The notes beneath the pieces were generated by a model, which was not told the origin of the DNA, did no database searches, and saw only the letters and a program-made list of their open reading frames with translations. Both the position numbers and the translations under genes were made by a program. A DNA stretch of 64,000 nucleotides. Source: Sulfurimonas sp. GTDB taxonomy: Bacteria; Campylobacterota; Campylobacteria; Campylobacterales; Sulfurimonadaceae. Shown here piece by piece: positions 42,677-53,864 of the stretch. The stretch's first letter is position 1, and the number at the start of each line of letters is the position of its first letter. The stretch spans positions 1 to 64,000 of the forward strand of contig NZ_JAQTLY010000012.1 of NCBI RefSeq assembly GCF_028714655.1, written 5' to 3'.

Positions 42677-43333
42677 TTAAGGTTTATCTATCATATACCC
42701 CATGCCCCGTACATTTATGATTACATCCTCTTTTAGAAATTTTTTAAGTCTGTTTATCTCGGCTCTGATGGTTGCGTTGTCTACTATCTGTTCGCTCCAG
42801 ACATAGTCTTGAAACTGCTCAAAATCAACGACTCTTCCGCGGTTGCGGGAGAGCAAATCTATGATTTGGGACTGTCTTTTTGTAAGTATCTGCGGTTCTT
42901 GGTTGAAAAGAAGCGTGCTGTGTTCTTGGTCGTAACTGTAGTTTTTTGAAAGTCTTAAATGGATTCTCGGGGTGTTGTTAAAAACATTTACTCTATCTAC
43001 CCTAAGAGACAGCTCTTTTAAATGAAAAGGCTTTTTCAGGTAGTCATTGCACCCCAGATTGTAAGCTCTTGAGATATCTTCAATATCAACTAAAGCACTT
43101 ATATAGATAGCAGGAATATGTATCTTTAGCGCATGAATCTTCTCTAAAAACGAGAGTCCGTCTAAGTTTGGAACGGTTATATCTAAAATCAGCAAATCAT
43201 AAGAGTTCTCTTTTATGGCATGAAATGCTTCAAGACCATCTAAAAAGCTCTCAACTTGATGCCCGTCAGATTCAAGATACTCGCAGATGGATTCATTTAA
43301 CATTATTTCATCTTCTAAAAGCAAAATTTTCAT
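42677..43333 (-). CDS. OmpR-family response regulator
   Basis: The 218-residue protein has a receiver domain with phospho-acceptor D51 (LLILDITVPN), lysine in YLKKPF, and a C-terminal winged helix (QILTKRQSQIIDLLSRNRGRVV, ending VRGMGYMID). Its start overlaps the kinase stop by one base. It is followed by the porin, so autoregulation and control of the acetate genes are likely, by inference. Confidence 0.9.
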   Translation of the reverse strand: MKILLLEDEIMLNESICEYLESDGHQVESFLDGLEAFHAIKENSYDLLILDITVPNLDGLSFLEKIHALKIHIPAIYISALVDIEDISRAYNLGCNDYLKKPFHLKELSLRVDRVNVFNNTPRIHLRLSKNYSYDQEHSTLLFNQEPQILTKRQSQIIDLLSRNRGRVVDFEQFQDYVWSEQIVDNATIRAEINRLKKFLKEDVIINVRGMGYMIDKP

Positions 43334-44550
43334 TACTCCCCCATTACTTTAAACTTATAGCTAAATGTTGTCAAAGAGTCGTTTGAGGCAACATCAACTT
43401 CCACGCTCTCTTCCTCGCAAATACTCTTTACGAGTCTAAGTCCAAGTCCAAAGCCGTCTCTGCTCTTTTCTTCTCTATAATATGCCTCAAAAACCTTTTG
43501 CGTATCTTGTATAATTTTAGATTTACTGCTTACTAAAAACTTCACATAAGTACCGACTTTTATTAGTTTTACATGCACTACTTCATTCGGCAGCGTATAT
43601 TTTATGGCATTTGTTAAAGTGTTGTCTACAATTCGTTGAAGTTTTGTTTCATTAAAGTATATATGAAATTCCTCGCTCGGCTCTTTATAATTAAAGTATA
43701 TGCGTGAGAGTTCTGCAACTTCACTAAAAAAATCTATTCTGCTGTTTAGAAAATTTTTAAAATTTATGACTGATTTTTTATACTCTACCTGATCTTTTTT
43801 TACCAAGTAACTCAAATCATCATAAATACTAAAGATATTTTTTACCGCAACTTCTATCTTTGAGAGCTGTCTATCTTTTGGATGCTTCATAACATAAAGT
43901 TCTATACTTGTTAAAATAACGCTAAGAGGCGTATTTGTTTCATGAACCGTATATCTCAAAAACTCTTTTTGGGCTTTAAGCAGGTCTTGTGAAAATGTCT
44001 TCTCTTCTTGCAAATTTTCATTTATCTGCAGTAGATCCGCCGTCTTTTTTTTGACTCTCTCTTCAAGTGAGAGATTTAGTTCTTGAAGTATATTTTTTTG
44101 TTCATTTATCTTACGAACCATCTCATTTGCATAACCGACCATTATCTTAAAATCTTGAAAAAATATGGCGTTTGAGTTTATGGCTTCTTCTTTGTCAACG
44201 GCTTTTTTAAAGAAATCCAAAAATGTTTGAGTATCTCTTTGAAGAAGTTTGTTAAAGAGGTTGTTTAATCCCAAAAATATTGCAAAAATAATAAACGAGA
44301 GTGTAACAATCGCTAAAACACTTTTTATCAAGACAGATTTTAATTTTTGTTGTTTTTCTTGTAAAAGCTCATTGCTGTTGATATTTTCAAAATTCATAGA
44401 AGAGCTTTGTACGATAGTATTTTCGTAATCTTTATAAATATCTTCTACCAATAATCCGACAAAAATCATAGTAAATAAAAAGAGAACCAAAATTGTAAAA
44501 ACATTAGCCTGTTTTATTGTTATGTTTTGAAATAGTGATTTTATTTTCAT
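43333..44550 (-). CDS. Sensor histidine kinase
   Basis: The 405-residue kinase has two membrane helices (about 17-36 and 74-95) around a short periplasmic loop of ~38 residues. The phospho-acceptor His203 is in TVHETNTPLS, a variant of the usual HELRTPL. The ATPase domain has NAIKYT, and GFGLGLRLVK. The small loop leaves little room for ligand binding, so it may sense through the membrane or a partner. It is coupled to the response regulator. Confidence 0.9.
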   Translation of the reverse strand: MKIKSLFQNITIKQANVFTILVLFLFTMIFVGLLVEDIYKDYENTIVQSSSMNFENINSNELLQEKQQKLKSVLIKSVLAIVTLSFIIFAIFLGLNNLFNKLLQRDTQTFLDFFKKAVDKEEAINSNAIFFQDFKIMVGYANEMVRKINEQKNILQELNLSLEERVKKKTADLLQINENLQEEKTFSQDLLKAQKEFLRYTVHETNTPLSVILTSIELYVMKHPKDRQLSKIEVAVKNIFSIYDDLSYLVKKDQVEYKKSVINFKNFLNSRIDFFSEVAELSRIYFNYKEPSEEFHIYFNETKLQRIVDNTLTNAIKYTLPNEVVHVKLIKVGTYVKFLVSSKSKIIQDTQKVFEAYYREEKSRDGFGLGLRLVKSICEEESVEVDVASNDSLTTFSYKFKVMGE

Positions 44551-44580
44551 GTGTAAGATTATATATTATTAAACTTAGAT

Positions 44581-44586
44581 TATAAT
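44581..44586 (+). promoter_or_regulatory. -10 box of the cyclophilin gene
   Basis: TATAAT lies 34 bases before the ATG at 44615, with AAAGG as ribosome site. Confidence 0.5.
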
Positions 44587-44614
44587 TCCAAAAAAATTAA
44601 TAAAGGTAAGAAAA

Positions 44615-45115
44615 ATGTTTGGAAGAAAATTAAAAACATATGATTTAAGTGCTGAGGAGTTAAACAAACTTCAGTGGGCAAAGATCTCTACAAGCAAAGG
44701 CGATATCTGGGTAAAACTGTTTCCCGAAGAAGCTCCAAACACTGTTGCAAACTTTGCATATTTGGCAAATACGGGTTTTTACAACAACCTAAATTTCCAC
44801 CGCGTAATCCCGGGTTTTATGGCTCAAGGCGGTTGTCCGCACGGAACGGGAACGGGCGGACCGGACTGGGCAATTCCTTGCGAGACTAAGAAAAATACTA
44901 CTAAACATAGAAGAGGAGCGCTTTCAATGGCTCATGCAGGAAGAGATACGGGTGGAAGTCAATTTTTCATCACTTTTGTCGCAACCCCTCACTTAGACGG
45001 TGTTCACACTGTTTTTGGCGCAATTGAAAAAGACGATGTCCAGAGTTTTGCCGTTTTAGACAGTATAAAAGGTCAAGATGCAATTAACTCTATCGAGATT
45101 TTTGAAACCAAGTAA
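44615..45115 (+). CDS. Peptidyl-prolyl cis-trans isomerase (cyclophilin)
   Basis: The 166-residue protein is a single cyclophilin domain with [29 protein letters not shown] and [10 protein letters not shown], including the catalytic arginine and the cyclosporin-site residues. There is no signal peptide, so it folds proteins in the cytoplasm. queH begins directly after the stop. Confidence 0.95.
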   Translation: MFGRKLKTYDLSAEELNKLQWAKISTSKGDIWVKLFPEEAPNTVANFAYLANTGFYNNLNFHRVIPGFMAQGGCPHGTGTGGPDWAIPCETKKNTTKHRRGALSMAHAGRDTGGSQFFITFVATPHLDGVHTVFGAIEKDDVQSFAVLDSIKGQDAINSIEIFETK

Positions 45116-46198
45116 ATGTTAGTCCATATCTGCTGCAGCGTAGATTCACACTTTTTCTTAGAAAAACTTCAACACGACTATCCGCAGGAGAAGCTTATCG
45201 GCTTCTTCTACGATCCAAACATTCACCCCTATTCAGAGTATCAACTTCGCCTGCTTGATGTTAAGCGATCATGTAAAAAACTTGGCATCGAACTTCTTGA
45301 GGGAGAGTACGATTTTGAGGCGTGGACAAAAGCCGTAAGAGGCTTGGAAAATGAGCCTGAGAAAGGTAAGAGATGTGAAGTTTGCTTTGATAAACGATTT
45401 GAGGTAAGTGCAAAAAAAGCTCTTGAACTCGGCGAAAAAAGCATAACTACTACATTGCTTGTTAGCCCGTTAAAATCGCAAGAACAGCTCAAAAAAAGCG
45501 GTGATATTTTTTTTAAAAAGTACGGTGTTGAATTTATTGCGTATGATTACAGAAAAGAGGGCGGAACACAGGATCAAAGCCGTGTAACAAAAGAGCAGCA
45601 GCTTTACCGCCAAGACTATTGTGGCTGTATCTACGGACTAACCATACAAAGAGAACAGCAAGACCGTCTTATGGATGAGATGTTTAGCTCTGTCTCCAAC
45701 CAAATTCAGCCCGCTTCCATAGAAGAGCGATTTGATATGTACAAATGTCGTAATGAGCTTGAAGATAAAAGTATCGACTATAAAATCATAAAAGAGAAGT
45801 TTTTAAACTACCGTCAATTTAACTTCAAACTTATTTCACAAAAAAATGAGGTTATCCCCGCGTATGCACTTTTTTACTCAACGCTTCTACGAAAAAAGGC
45901 ACAAGGAACGGTAGATTTTTTACATAATAATATCGGCTATTTTAACCGCGAAGAGATAAAATTTGTAACTTTAGAGTTTTTTAACTCAATGTGTGATTTT
46001 AGATATAAAAGAGTTAAAGAGCTTATATTTAACCCGCCGACCGTTGAAGAAGAGTTAAAATTTAGAGATGTTATAACATCCGCGAATTATGATTTGACTC
46101 CGATTATTATTGTCGATGAAATCCCGCAAACAAAGCTAACGATAGAGCTTGATGCAAAAACTTATGAAGATACGAGAGAAAAACTAATCATTCTATAA
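45116..46198 (+). CDS. queH: Epoxyqueuosine reductase QueH with C-terminal extension
   Basis: QueH carries out the last step of queuosine synthesis in tRNA. The N-terminal ~195 residues have the iron-binding and active-site cysteines: HICCS at the start, RCEVC near residue 92 and YCGC near residue 168. The rest, about 165 residues, is an extension without recognised motifs, rich in lysine and aromatic residues, which common QueH proteins (~200 residues) lack. It may bind tRNA. The ATG directly follows the cyclophilin stop, so the two are coupled. Confidence 0.87.
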   Translation: MLVHICCSVDSHFFLEKLQHDYPQEKLIGFFYDPNIHPYSEYQLRLLDVKRSCKKLGIELLEGEYDFEAWTKAVRGLENEPEKGKRCEVCFDKRFEVSAKKALELGEKSITTTLLVSPLKSQEQLKKSGDIFFKKYGVEFIAYDYRKEGGTQDQSRVTKEQQLYRQDYCGCIYGLTIQREQQDRLMDEMFSSVSNQIQPASIEERFDMYKCRNELEDKSIDYKIIKEKFLNYRQFNFKLISQKNEVIPAYALFYSTLLRKKAQGTVDFLHNNIGYFNREEIKFVTLEFFNSMCDFRYKRVKELIFNPPTVEEELKFRDVITSANYDLTPIIIVDEIPQTKLTIELDAKTYEDTREKLIIL

Positions 46199-46210
46199 TC
46201 TTTTTTTTGG

Positions 46211-46216
46211 TAAAAT
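46211..46216 (+). promoter_or_regulatory. Possible -10 box before fabZ
   Basis: GGTAAAATAG is 31 bases before the fabZ ATG, with AAAGG as ribosome site. Weak evidence from one hexamer only. Confidence 0.35.
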
Positions 46217-46246
46217 AGTCAAAATTTTTATAAAGGCTTTTGTATT

Positions 46247-46696
46247 ATGATTATGGATGTTATGGAAATTCAAAAAATTATTCCTCACCGATACCCTTTT
46301 TTACTTTTAGACAGAGTTACCGAGATTAAAGAAAACGAATCTCTTATCGGGTTTAAAAATGTAACAATCGGCGATAATGTTTTCCAAGGTCATTTTCCGG
46401 GTCATCCAATCTATCCAGGCGTTATGATATTAGAAGGTATGGCTCAAGCCGGCGGTATATTGGCATTTAAAAGTATGGGCGATATGACCGAGGAAGAGGC
46501 TGCTAGCAAAGTTGTCTATTTTATGAGTATCGACAAGGCAAAATTTCGCGCTCCGGTAAGACCGGGAGACAGACTTGAGTATCGCATTAGCGTAATAAAA
46601 AACAGAGGTCAAATTTGGGTGCTTGACGGTAAAGCGTTTGTTGATGATGTTTTGGTTTCAGAAGCCGAATTAAAAGCCATGATTGTAGACAAATAA
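46247..46696 (+). CDS. fabZ: 3-hydroxyacyl-[acyl-carrier-protein] dehydratase FabZ
   Basis: The enzyme dehydrates 3-hydroxyacyl-ACP in fatty acid synthesis. The 149-residue hot-dog fold protein has [13 protein letters not shown] with the catalytic histidine, [20 protein letters not shown], and [10 protein letters not shown]. The stop overlaps lpxA by one base, a common pairing that balances phospholipid and lipid A synthesis from the same precursor. Confidence 0.96.
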   Translation: MIMDVMEIQKIIPHRYPFLLLDRVTEIKENESLIGFKNVTIGDNVFQGHFPGHPIYPGVMILEGMAQAGGILAFKSMGDMTEEEAASKVVYFMSIDKAKFRAPVRPGDRLEYRISVIKNRGQIWVLDGKAFVDDVLVSEAELKAMIVDK

Positions 46697-47478
46697 TGAG
46701 TAAAATTTCTCCATTAGCAATCATCGAAGAGGGTGCGGTCATAGGTAAAAATGTTGAAATCGGGTCGTACTGTATTATCTCTTCGCAGAGTACAATCGGC
46801 GACGGAACAAAAATAGAGCAGGGCAGCTGTATCTACGGAAAGACGACTATCGGTAAAAATAACCATATATTTTCACATGCCGTAATCGGTTCGGCTCCGC
46901 AAGATTTGAAGTTTGCGGGTGAAGATGTAGAGTTGATAATAGGCGATAATAACAGAATCAGGGAGTTTACGCTCTTTAATCCGGGTACAAAAGGCGGCGG
47001 CGGCAAAACTATTATCGGTTCACACAATCTTTTTATGGGTTATGTTCATATCGGGCATGATGTTATTATAGGAAACCATTGTATTTTAGCAAACGCAGCT
47101 ACGCTTGCGGGGCATGTGGAAATGGGAGATTATGCCGTTATAGGCGGTATGACGCCGATTCATCAGTTTGTGCATATCGGTGATTATGCGATGGTAGCAG
47201 GCGCATCTGCACTTGCGCAAGATGTTCCGCCGTTTTGTATGGCTGAAGGAAATCGTGCAACTCTTAGAGGTTTAAACTTAACAGGTCTTAGAAGACATTT
47301 AGACAGAGATGATATAGATGAGTTAAAATCAGCCTATAGAGATCTTTTTGAAGCAGGAAAGCCGCTAAAAGATGTTGCAAACGAGTTGCTTGAAAAAACA
47401 ACAAATCATCATGTTCAATCACTTTGCAACTTTGTTCTTAAAACAAAAAGAGGAATCCCGTATGAGAGGAAACATTAA
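46696..47478 (+). CDS. lpxA: UDP-N-acetylglucosamine acyltransferase
   Basis: This is the first enzyme of lipid A synthesis. The 260-residue protein shows left-handed beta-helix hexapeptide repeats ([26 protein letters not shown]) and the catalytic histidine in [10 protein letters not shown]. The C terminus is helical. It overlaps fabZ and clpX by one base each. Confidence 0.96.
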   Translation: MSKISPLAIIEEGAVIGKNVEIGSYCIISSQSTIGDGTKIEQGSCIYGKTTIGKNNHIFSHAVIGSAPQDLKFAGEDVELIIGDNNRIREFTLFNPGTKGGGGKTIIGSHNLFMGYVHIGHDVIIGNHCILANAATLAGHVEMGDYAVIGGMTPIHQFVHIGDYAMVAGASALAQDVPPFCMAEGNRATLRGLNLTGLRRHLDRDDIDELKSAYRDLFEAGKPLKDVANELLEKTTNHHVQSLCNFVLKTKRGIPYERKH

Positions 47479-48722
47479 TGATATACAGAACATGTAGCTT
47501 TTGTGGTACTAAAGAGAATGATACAAATCCTTTAATCGCAGGAAGAGGCGTATATATTTGTAAAAATTGCGTAATATCGGCTTATAAAATTATGTTTGGA
47601 GACGATAGTGCTTCTGCTTCGTCAAAGAGTGATGAGTTGGTTGATGCCGTCGAAAAGCTGATGACTCCAAAAGAGCTTAATAATTTTCTCTCCGATTATA
47701 TTATCGGTCAAGAGCGTGCTAGAAAACTACTAAGCGTAGCAGTTTACAACCATTATAAGAGAATTTTTAAAACTCATAATGCAAAAGATGACGATACCGA
47801 AATCGCAAAATCAAATGTACTTCTTATAGGACCTACGGGAAGCGGGAAAACTCTTATGGCTCAAACAATTGCCAGAGTCTTAAATGTTCCTATCGCTATA
47901 GCCGATGCTACGAGTCTTACCGAAGCGGGATATGTAGGAGAAGATGTTGAAAATATTTTAACAAAACTTCTTCAAGCAGCAGACGGCGATGTGCAAAAAG
48001 CTCAAAGAGGCATTGTTTTTATAGATGAAATCGATAAAATTTCCCGTATGAGTGAAAATAGATCTATTACCCGTGATGTCTCGGGTGAGGGTGTTCAGCA
48101 AGCTCTTTTAAAAATTATAGAGGGTGCCGTGGTAAATATTCCGCCAAAAGGCGGACGAAAACACCCAAATCAAGAGTTTATAGCAGTTGATACTACGGGG
48201 ATTCTATTTATTTGCGGCGGTGCTTTTGACGGACTTGACGAAATACTGAAGAAAAAACAGGGTGAAAATGTTTTGGGCTTCGGTCATGACAAAAAAAGCA
48301 AAAAAGAGCGTAAAATGAGCTATGACATGGTTGAACCGGATGATTTGGTAAGCTACGGTCTTATTCCTGAACTTGTCGGTCGTTTGCCGATTATTGCGTC
48401 GCTTAATGAAATTACCGAAGATGATATGGTTCGTATTTTAACCGAACCGAAAAACTCTATTATCAAACAGTATAAAAAACTATTTTCAATTGATAATGTT
48501 GAGCTTAACTTTGAAGAAGATGCGTTAAAAGCGATTGCAGTCAAGTCTATCAAGAGAAAAACGGGCGCTCGCGGACTTCGTGCGATTTTAGAAGAGAATA
48601 TGATTGACATTATGTATGAACTTCCGGAATACAGCGGATACGAAGTGTTGATAACAAAAGCTGTGATAGATGATGGCGAAGCGCCTGTTTATATCAAAAA
48701 AAATTCAAAACAGATAGCATAA
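47478..48722 (+). CDS. clpX: ATP-dependent Clp protease unfoldase ClpX
   Basis: The 414-residue AAA+ unfoldase feeds substrates to ClpP. It has an N-terminal zinc domain (CSFCG...CKNC), Walker A GPTGSGKT, Walker [11 protein letters not shown], pore loop GYVGED and the ClpP-contact GFGHDKK region (usual IGF loop reads LGF). Full length. It follows lpxA by a one-base overlap and precedes mreB by 9 bases. Confidence 0.96.
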   Translation: MIYRTCSFCGTKENDTNPLIAGRGVYICKNCVISAYKIMFGDDSASASSKSDELVDAVEKLMTPKELNNFLSDYIIGQERARKLLSVAVYNHYKRIFKTHNAKDDDTEIAKSNVLLIGPTGSGKTLMAQTIARVLNVPIAIADATSLTEAGYVGEDVENILTKLLQAADGDVQKAQRGIVFIDEIDKISRMSENRSITRDVSGEGVQQALLKIIEGAVVNIPPKGGRKHPNQEFIAVDTTGILFICGGAFDGLDEILKKKQGENVLGFGHDKKSKKERKMSYDMVEPDDLVSYGLIPELVGRLPIIASLNEITEDDMVRILTEPKNSIIKQYKKLFSIDNVELNFEEDALKAIAVKSIKRKTGARGLRAILEENMIDIMYELPEYSGYEVLITKAVIDDGEAPVYIKKNSKQIA

Positions 48723-48731
48723 GGTAGCATA

Positions 48732-49769
48732 ATGATATTTAATAAACTAATTGGGCTTTTTTCAAATGATTTGGCTATAGATTTAGGAACTGCAAATACG
48801 ATTGTTATATCAAAAGGCAAAGGTATTATAATAAATGAGCCTTCCGTCGTTGCGGTTAAAACTGAAAAATTCGGGCATCAGAGAGTTTTAGCAGTCGGAC
48901 ATGAAGCAAAAGAGATGGTGGGTAAAACACCGGGTAATATAAAAGCTATTCGTCCGATGCGTGACGGTGTCATAGCCGATTTTGATGTTACTGAAAAGAT
49001 GATTAGAAAATTCATTGAAAAAGCCCACGGAAGAAGATCTCTAATTAGTCCGAGAATTATTATTTGTGTTCCGTACGGCTTAACACAGGTTGAGCGAAAA
49101 GCTGTTCGCGAATCGGCTCTCAGTGCAGGAGCCAGAGAAGTATTTCTTATTGAAGAACCTATGGCAGCGGCAATCGGGGCAGGTGTAGAGATACGCGAAC
49201 CGCAAGGAAATCTGGTAGTGGATATCGGCGGCGGTACGACTGAAATCGGAGTCGTTTCGCTTGGCGGACTTGTGCTTTCAAAGTCAATCCGTACTGCCGG
49301 AGATAAAATAGATCAGGCAATCGTAAACTATGTAAGAAAAAAATATAATCTTCTTATCGGTGAGAGAATTGCCGAAGAGATTAAAATTGCAATCGGTACT
49401 GCCGTAACACTTGATGAAGAGTTGAAAATAGTTATAACGGGTAGAGACCAGGTCGAGGGTCTTTTGAGTTCGGTTGAACTTACAAGCGAAGATGCAAGAG
49501 AAGCAATGAGAGAACCTCTTAGAGAGATAGGAGATGCCCTTCGCGATGTGCTAGAACAGATGCCTCCGGACTTGGCAGGTGATATCGTAAACCACGGTAT
49601 TATATTAACGGGCGGAGGGGCGCTTATTCGTCAATTGGACAAGTTTCTATCAGATATGGTAAAAATATCCGTATATGTTGCAGATGAGCCGCTTCTTGCC
49701 GTTGCTCGCGGGACAGGTCGCGCACTTGAAGAGATAGATTTGCTGCAAGAACTTTTTGAAAATGACTAA
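48732..49769 (+). CDS. mreB: Rod shape-determining protein MreB
   Basis: This actin-like filament protein directs side-wall growth. The 345-residue protein has the nucleotide motifs DLGTANTIV, VDIGGGTTEIGVV and LTGGGALIR. An N-terminal amphipathic stretch (FNKLIGLFS) can bind membrane. mreC overlaps its end. Confidence 0.96.
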   Translation: MIFNKLIGLFSNDLAIDLGTANTIVISKGKGIIINEPSVVAVKTEKFGHQRVLAVGHEAKEMVGKTPGNIKAIRPMRDGVIADFDVTEKMIRKFIEKAHGRRSLISPRIIICVPYGLTQVERKAVRESALSAGAREVFLIEEPMAAAIGAGVEIREPQGNLVVDIGGGTTEIGVVSLGGLVLSKSIRTAGDKIDQAIVNYVRKKYNLLIGERIAEEIKIAIGTAVTLDEELKIVITGRDQVEGLLSSVELTSEDAREAMREPLREIGDALRDVLEQMPPDLAGDIVNHGIILTGGGALIRQLDKFLSDMVKISVYVADEPLLAVARGTGRALEEIDLLQELFEND

Positions 49770-50523
49770 GGGGCTATTTAGTTTTTTTTCGATATTTATT
49801 GCACTCTTGCTGGGTGCATTATATTATACCGACATCATTCAAACCCCTTTCATCTCTGCGTTAAATAGTATTAAATCAAATTATCACACTTCAACGGAAT
49901 TTATACAAAAACAGGTAGTCAGATACTTTTTTCAAGCAGCTCATATAGCAGAACTTGAAGAAAAGCTTGAAAAATATGAGAATAATCACCTTGTTATGCA
50001 GCAGTTGGCATCAGAGGTAAACGACCTTCTTGCGCAAAACAGTTCAAGTTTTAAAACAAATCCGGAAGTGGAGTTAGTCAGAACTATCTCATATCAAAAA
50101 TTCGGTGATCAAAATAGAGTATGGCTGGAAATCAATGATTACAACTCTTCTCGCGTATACGGGTTGACATATAAAGAGCTTGTTGCAGGTATAGTTATTT
50201 CAGACAACGGTAGAGCATTGGGGCTTTTAAATCGTGATATTAAAAGCTCATATGCCGTTTATGTCGGAGATGAAAAAGCACCGGGTATTGCGCATGGAAA
50301 CAGCGCACAAAATTTAATAGTCAATTTTATTCCGGCTTGGTTTATGATAAAAGAGGGAGATGAAGTTATAACTTCCGGTCTGGATGAGATCTTTTTTAAA
50401 GGATTAAAAGTAGGAACCGTGTTATCTGTTACAAAATCGCAAGGTTATCAAAGTGCGGTAGTAGAGCCTTATTATAAAGCAAATAATCCTAACTACTTTT
50501 ATATGATAAAAAAAACAAAATAA
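49762..50523 (+). CDS. mreC: Cell shape-determining protein MreC
   Basis: The product has about 253 residues with an N-terminal membrane helix (about residues 3-20), a coiled-coil (AHIAELEEKLEKYENN) and a periplasmic beta-rich MreC domain. ATG 49762 is preferred over TTG 49756. No mreD follows; carB is next, after a promoter. It works with MreB and penicillin-binding proteins. Confidence 0.92.
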   Translation: MTKGLFSFFSIFIALLLGALYYTDIIQTPFISALNSIKSNYHTSTEFIQKQVVRYFFQAAHIAELEEKLEKYENNHLVMQQLASEVNDLLAQNSSSFKTNPEVELVRTISYQKFGDQNRVWLEINDYNSSRVYGLTYKELVAGIVISDNGRALGLLNRDIKSSYAVYVGDEKAPGIAHGNSAQNLIVNFIPAWFMIKEGDEVITSGLDEIFFKGLKVGTVLSVTKSQGYQSAVVEPYYKANNPNYFYMIKKTK

Positions 50524-50560
50524 AGCTCCAAATCTCATCAAATCTTAAGTGCTTTTTACC

Positions 50561-50566
50561 TATAAT
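50561..50566 (+). promoter_or_regulatory. -10 box of carB
   Basis: CCTATAATAAAC lies 39 bases before the carB ATG, with AAAAGG as ribosome site. The 81-base gap after mreC suits a new promoter. Confidence 0.5.
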
Positions 50567-50604
50567 AAACAAATTTTTTTATGTACAGACACAAAAGGTA
50601 AAAA

Positions 50605-53600
50605 ATGCCAAAACGCACCGACATTCATACTATCTTACTTATTGGTTCAGGTCCAATTATCATTGGTCAAGCTTGTGAATTTGACTATTCGGGAACGCAA
50701 GCAGTTAAAACGCTAAAAGAGCTAGGATATCGCGTAGTTCTCATTAACTCTAATCCTGCTACCATCATGACAGACCCGGAATTTGCAGATAGAACATATA
50801 TTGAGCCTATCAGAGAAGATGTAATTGCTAAAATAATTAAAGATGAAAAAGTTGATGCGATTCTTCCTACTATGGGCGGGCAAACAGCACTTAATGTTGC
50901 TACTAAAATGTACGAAAAAGGGATGCTGGAGGGTGTCGAATTTTTAGGCGCATCTCCGGAGGCTATACATAAAGGCGAAGACCGTTCAGCATTTAAAGAG
51001 GCAATGATTAAAATCGGAATGGACTTGCCGTTTTCGATGTATGCATACAATATGGACGATGCTCTTGCTGCAGCAGAGAAAATCGGTTTCCCTATAATTA
51101 TCCGTGCATCATTTACTCTTGCGGGCGGAGGAAGCGGCGTTGCTTATAATATGGATGAATTTAAACTGCTTGCTAAACGCGGACTTGATGAGTCTCCCGT
51201 TACAGAAATTTTAATCGAAGAGTCTCTACTTGGCTGGAAAGAGTATGAGATGGAAGTTATCCGTGACAAAGCGGACAACTGTATTATCGTCTGTTCTATC
51301 GAAAACTTTGATCCGATGGGCGTTCATACGGGCGACTCAATAACTGTAGCACCTGCACTTACATTAACGGATAAAGAGTATCAAAGAATGCGTAATGCCT
51401 CTTTTGATATTTTAAGAGAAGTAGGAGTCGATACGGGCGGAAGCAATGTTCAATTCTCAATCGACCCAAAAACCGGAAGAATGATAGTTATAGAGATGAA
51501 TCCAAGAGTTTCTCGCTCATCTGCTCTAGCTTCTAAGGCGACAGGATACCCTATTGCAAAAGTTGCAACTCTTTTAGCAGTCGGTTTTACTCTCGATGAA
51601 ATCACAAACGATATTACGGGAACTCCGGCATCTTTTGAACCGGTAATCGACTATGTCGTTACAAAAATACCTCGATTTACATTTGAAAAGTTTCCTGAAG
51701 CAGAAAATACGCTTAGTACGAGTATGAAATCAGTCGGTGAAGTTATGGCAATCGGGAGAACATTTAAAGAGTCTATCCAAAAAGCGCTATGTTCACTAGA
51801 AACCGGTTTATGCGGATTTGATGAAATAACTTCGGATTTTGATTTTATTAAACATGAAATTCGTCGTCCAAATGCAGACAGAGTTTTATATGTTGCAGAG
51901 GGTTTCCGTCGCGGTATGAGCGTAGAAGAGATGTTTGATACATGTAACATAGACCCATGGTTTTTATATCAGCTAGAAGAGATAATAAAAACAGAGGGCA
52001 TTGTAACGGATAAAATTTTAAGCGACGAAGAGTTTATGAGAAGCGTGAAAGTTGACGGCTTTTCAGATAAAAGAATCTCTCAACTGATAACTAAAAACTC
52101 AAATAAAGAAGTAAGCGAAGAGGATGTTTACAAAGCTAAAAAATCTCTTGGCGTAAATCTCGAATACAATGAAGTCGATACATGCGCAGCAGAGTTTGAA
52201 GCGCTTACTCCTTACCTTTATTCGACAACGAATATTACAAAACTTCCTAATGTTAAAAACAGAGTGAGTGACAAGAAAAAAGTTCTTATTCTTGGCGGCG
52301 GACCTAACCGTATCGGTCAAGGTATAGAGTTTGACTACTGCTGTGTTCACGCTGCATTTGCACTCAAAGAGATGGGCATTGAGACTATTATGTACAACTG
52401 TAATCCTGAAACGGTTTCAACGGACTACGATACTTCTGATGTCCTCTACTTTGAGCCTATTGATTTTGAGCATGTAAGAGAAGTTATAGAAAATGAAAAT
52501 CCCGATGGTGTCATCGTTCACTTTGGCGGTCAAACCCCTCTTAAGCTTGCAGATTCTCTTACAAAAATAGGAGCAAAGATAGCAGGTACACCCTCTGCCG
52601 TAATTGATTTGGCAGAAGATAGAGAGCAGTTCTCCAACTTTGTAAACAAGCATGGATTGAAGCAGCCTGCAAACGGACTTGCCCGCACAAGAGAAGAGTC
52701 GTTTGTTATAGCAGAGAAACTTGGTTATCCCGTGCTTGTTCGCCCGTCGTTTGTTCTTGGCGGACGCGGAATGAGAATCGTTTACAGTGAAAATGAGTTA
52801 AAACAGTACATTGATTTAGCGGTATCAATCTCAAATAACGCTCCGGTTTTGATAGACAAATTTTTAGATCAGGCAATCGAACTTGATGTCGATGCTATTT
52901 GTGACGGCAAAGATGTTTACATCGGTTCTGTTATGCAGCATATAGAAGAGGCGGGAATTCACTCGGGGGACAGTGCATGTTCGCTTCCTCCCGTAAATTT
53001 ATCAAAAGAGATGATTGACAAAGTTGAACAGCAGACAAAAACAATCGCACTCGGTCTTGGAGTTCGCGGACTTATGAATGTTCAGTATGCAATCTATCAA
53101 GATGAAATTTACCTAATCGAAGTAAATCCAAGAGCTAGCAGAACCGTTCCGTTTGTCAGTAAAGCGACAGGTATGCCGCTGGCAAAAGTTGCAACCCGCG
53201 TTATGGTAGGAGAGACTCTAAGAGATGCGCTTAAATACTATGACAAATATAACATTGTAGCAGAAGAGAACGGGCTTCTTAAGCCTCGCCTAAAAGGTCA
53301 TATCTCCGTTAAAGAGGCAGTTTTTCCATTTCATAAACTCTACGGTGCGGATTTGGTTTTAGGACCTGAAATGAAATCTACGGGTGAAGTTATGGGAATC
53401 AGCTCAAATTTCGGAATTAGCTTTGCAAAAGCTCAGATAGCAGCAGGAAACAGAATCGTAACAAGCGGAACATGTTTTCTCTCTTTTGTCGACACGGACA
53501 AAAAACATGCGCCTGAAATAGCAAGCGGACTTCATAGACACGGTTTTAAACTTGTTGCGACAAAGGGCACTCAAGCCGTTATAGAAGAGGCAGGTATTCC

Positions 53601-53862
53601 TTGTGAAGTGGTTTTAAAAATTTCTGAAGGTCGTCCGAATATCGAAGACAGTATGAAAAATGATGCTATCCATATGGCAATAAATACATCAGATAACAAC
53701 ACATCAAAAAAAGATGCACTTGTTATCCGTCAAGAAGTTTTAAAGAGAAATATTCCGTATTTTACAACCTTAAGTGCAGCGAGAGCGCTTATCCTTGCCC
53801 TTGATGAAATGAAAAACGATTCATGGTCTTCCTCAAAAGCATTACAAGATTTTCTAGCATAG
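50605..53862 (+). CDS. carB: Carbamoyl-phosphate synthase large chain
   Basis: The enzyme makes carbamoyl phosphate for arginine and pyrimidines. The 1085-residue protein shows the internal duplication of two ATP-grasp halves: [20 protein letters not shown] in the first and [20 protein letters not shown] in the second, and ends with an allosteric MGS-like domain. carA is not in the window. Full length and intact. Confidence 0.97.
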   Translation: MPKRTDIHTILLIGSGPIIIGQACEFDYSGTQAVKTLKELGYRVVLINSNPATIMTDPEFADRTYIEPIREDVIAKIIKDEKVDAILPTMGGQTALNVATKMYEKGMLEGVEFLGASPEAIHKGEDRSAFKEAMIKIGMDLPFSMYAYNMDDALAAAEKIGFPIIIRASFTLAGGGSGVAYNMDEFKLLAKRGLDESPVTEILIEESLLGWKEYEMEVIRDKADNCIIVCSIENFDPMGVHTGDSITVAPALTLTDKEYQRMRNASFDILREVGVDTGGSNVQFSIDPKTGRMIVIEMNPRVSRSSALASKATGYPIAKVATLLAVGFTLDEITNDITGTPASFEPVIDYVVTKIPRFTFEKFPEAENTLSTSMKSVGEVMAIGRTFKESIQKALCSLETGLCGFDEITSDFDFIKHEIRRPNADRVLYVAEGFRRGMSVEEMFDTCNIDPWFLYQLEEIIKTEGIVTDKILSDEEFMRSVKVDGFSDKRISQLITKNSNKEVSEEDVYKAKKSLGVNLEYNEVDTCAAEFEALTPYLYSTTNITKLPNVKNRVSDKKKVLILGGGPNRIGQGIEFDYCCVHAAFALKEMGIETIMYNCNPETVSTDYDTSDVLYFEPIDFEHVREVIENENPDGVIVHFGGQTPLKLADSLTKIGAKIAGTPSAVIDLAEDREQFSNFVNKHGLKQPANGLARTREESFVIAEKLGYPVLVRPSFVLGGRGMRIVYSENELKQYIDLAVSISNNAPVLIDKFLDQAIELDVDAICDGKDVYIGSVMQHIEEAGIHSGDSACSLPPVNLSKEMIDKVEQQTKTIALGLGVRGLMNVQYAIYQDEIYLIEVNPRASRTVPFVSKATGMPLAKVATRVMVGETLRDALKYYDKYNIVAEENGLLKPRLKGHISVKEAVFPFHKLYGADLVLGPEMKSTGEVMGISSNFGISFAKAQIAAGNRIVTSGTCFLSFVDTDKKHAPEIASGLHRHGFKLVATKGTQAVIEEAGIPCEVVLKISEGRPNIEDSMKNDAIHMAINTSDNNTSKKDALVIRQEVLKRNIPYFTTLSAARALILALDEMKNDSWSSSKALQDFLA

Positions 53863-53864
53863 AG

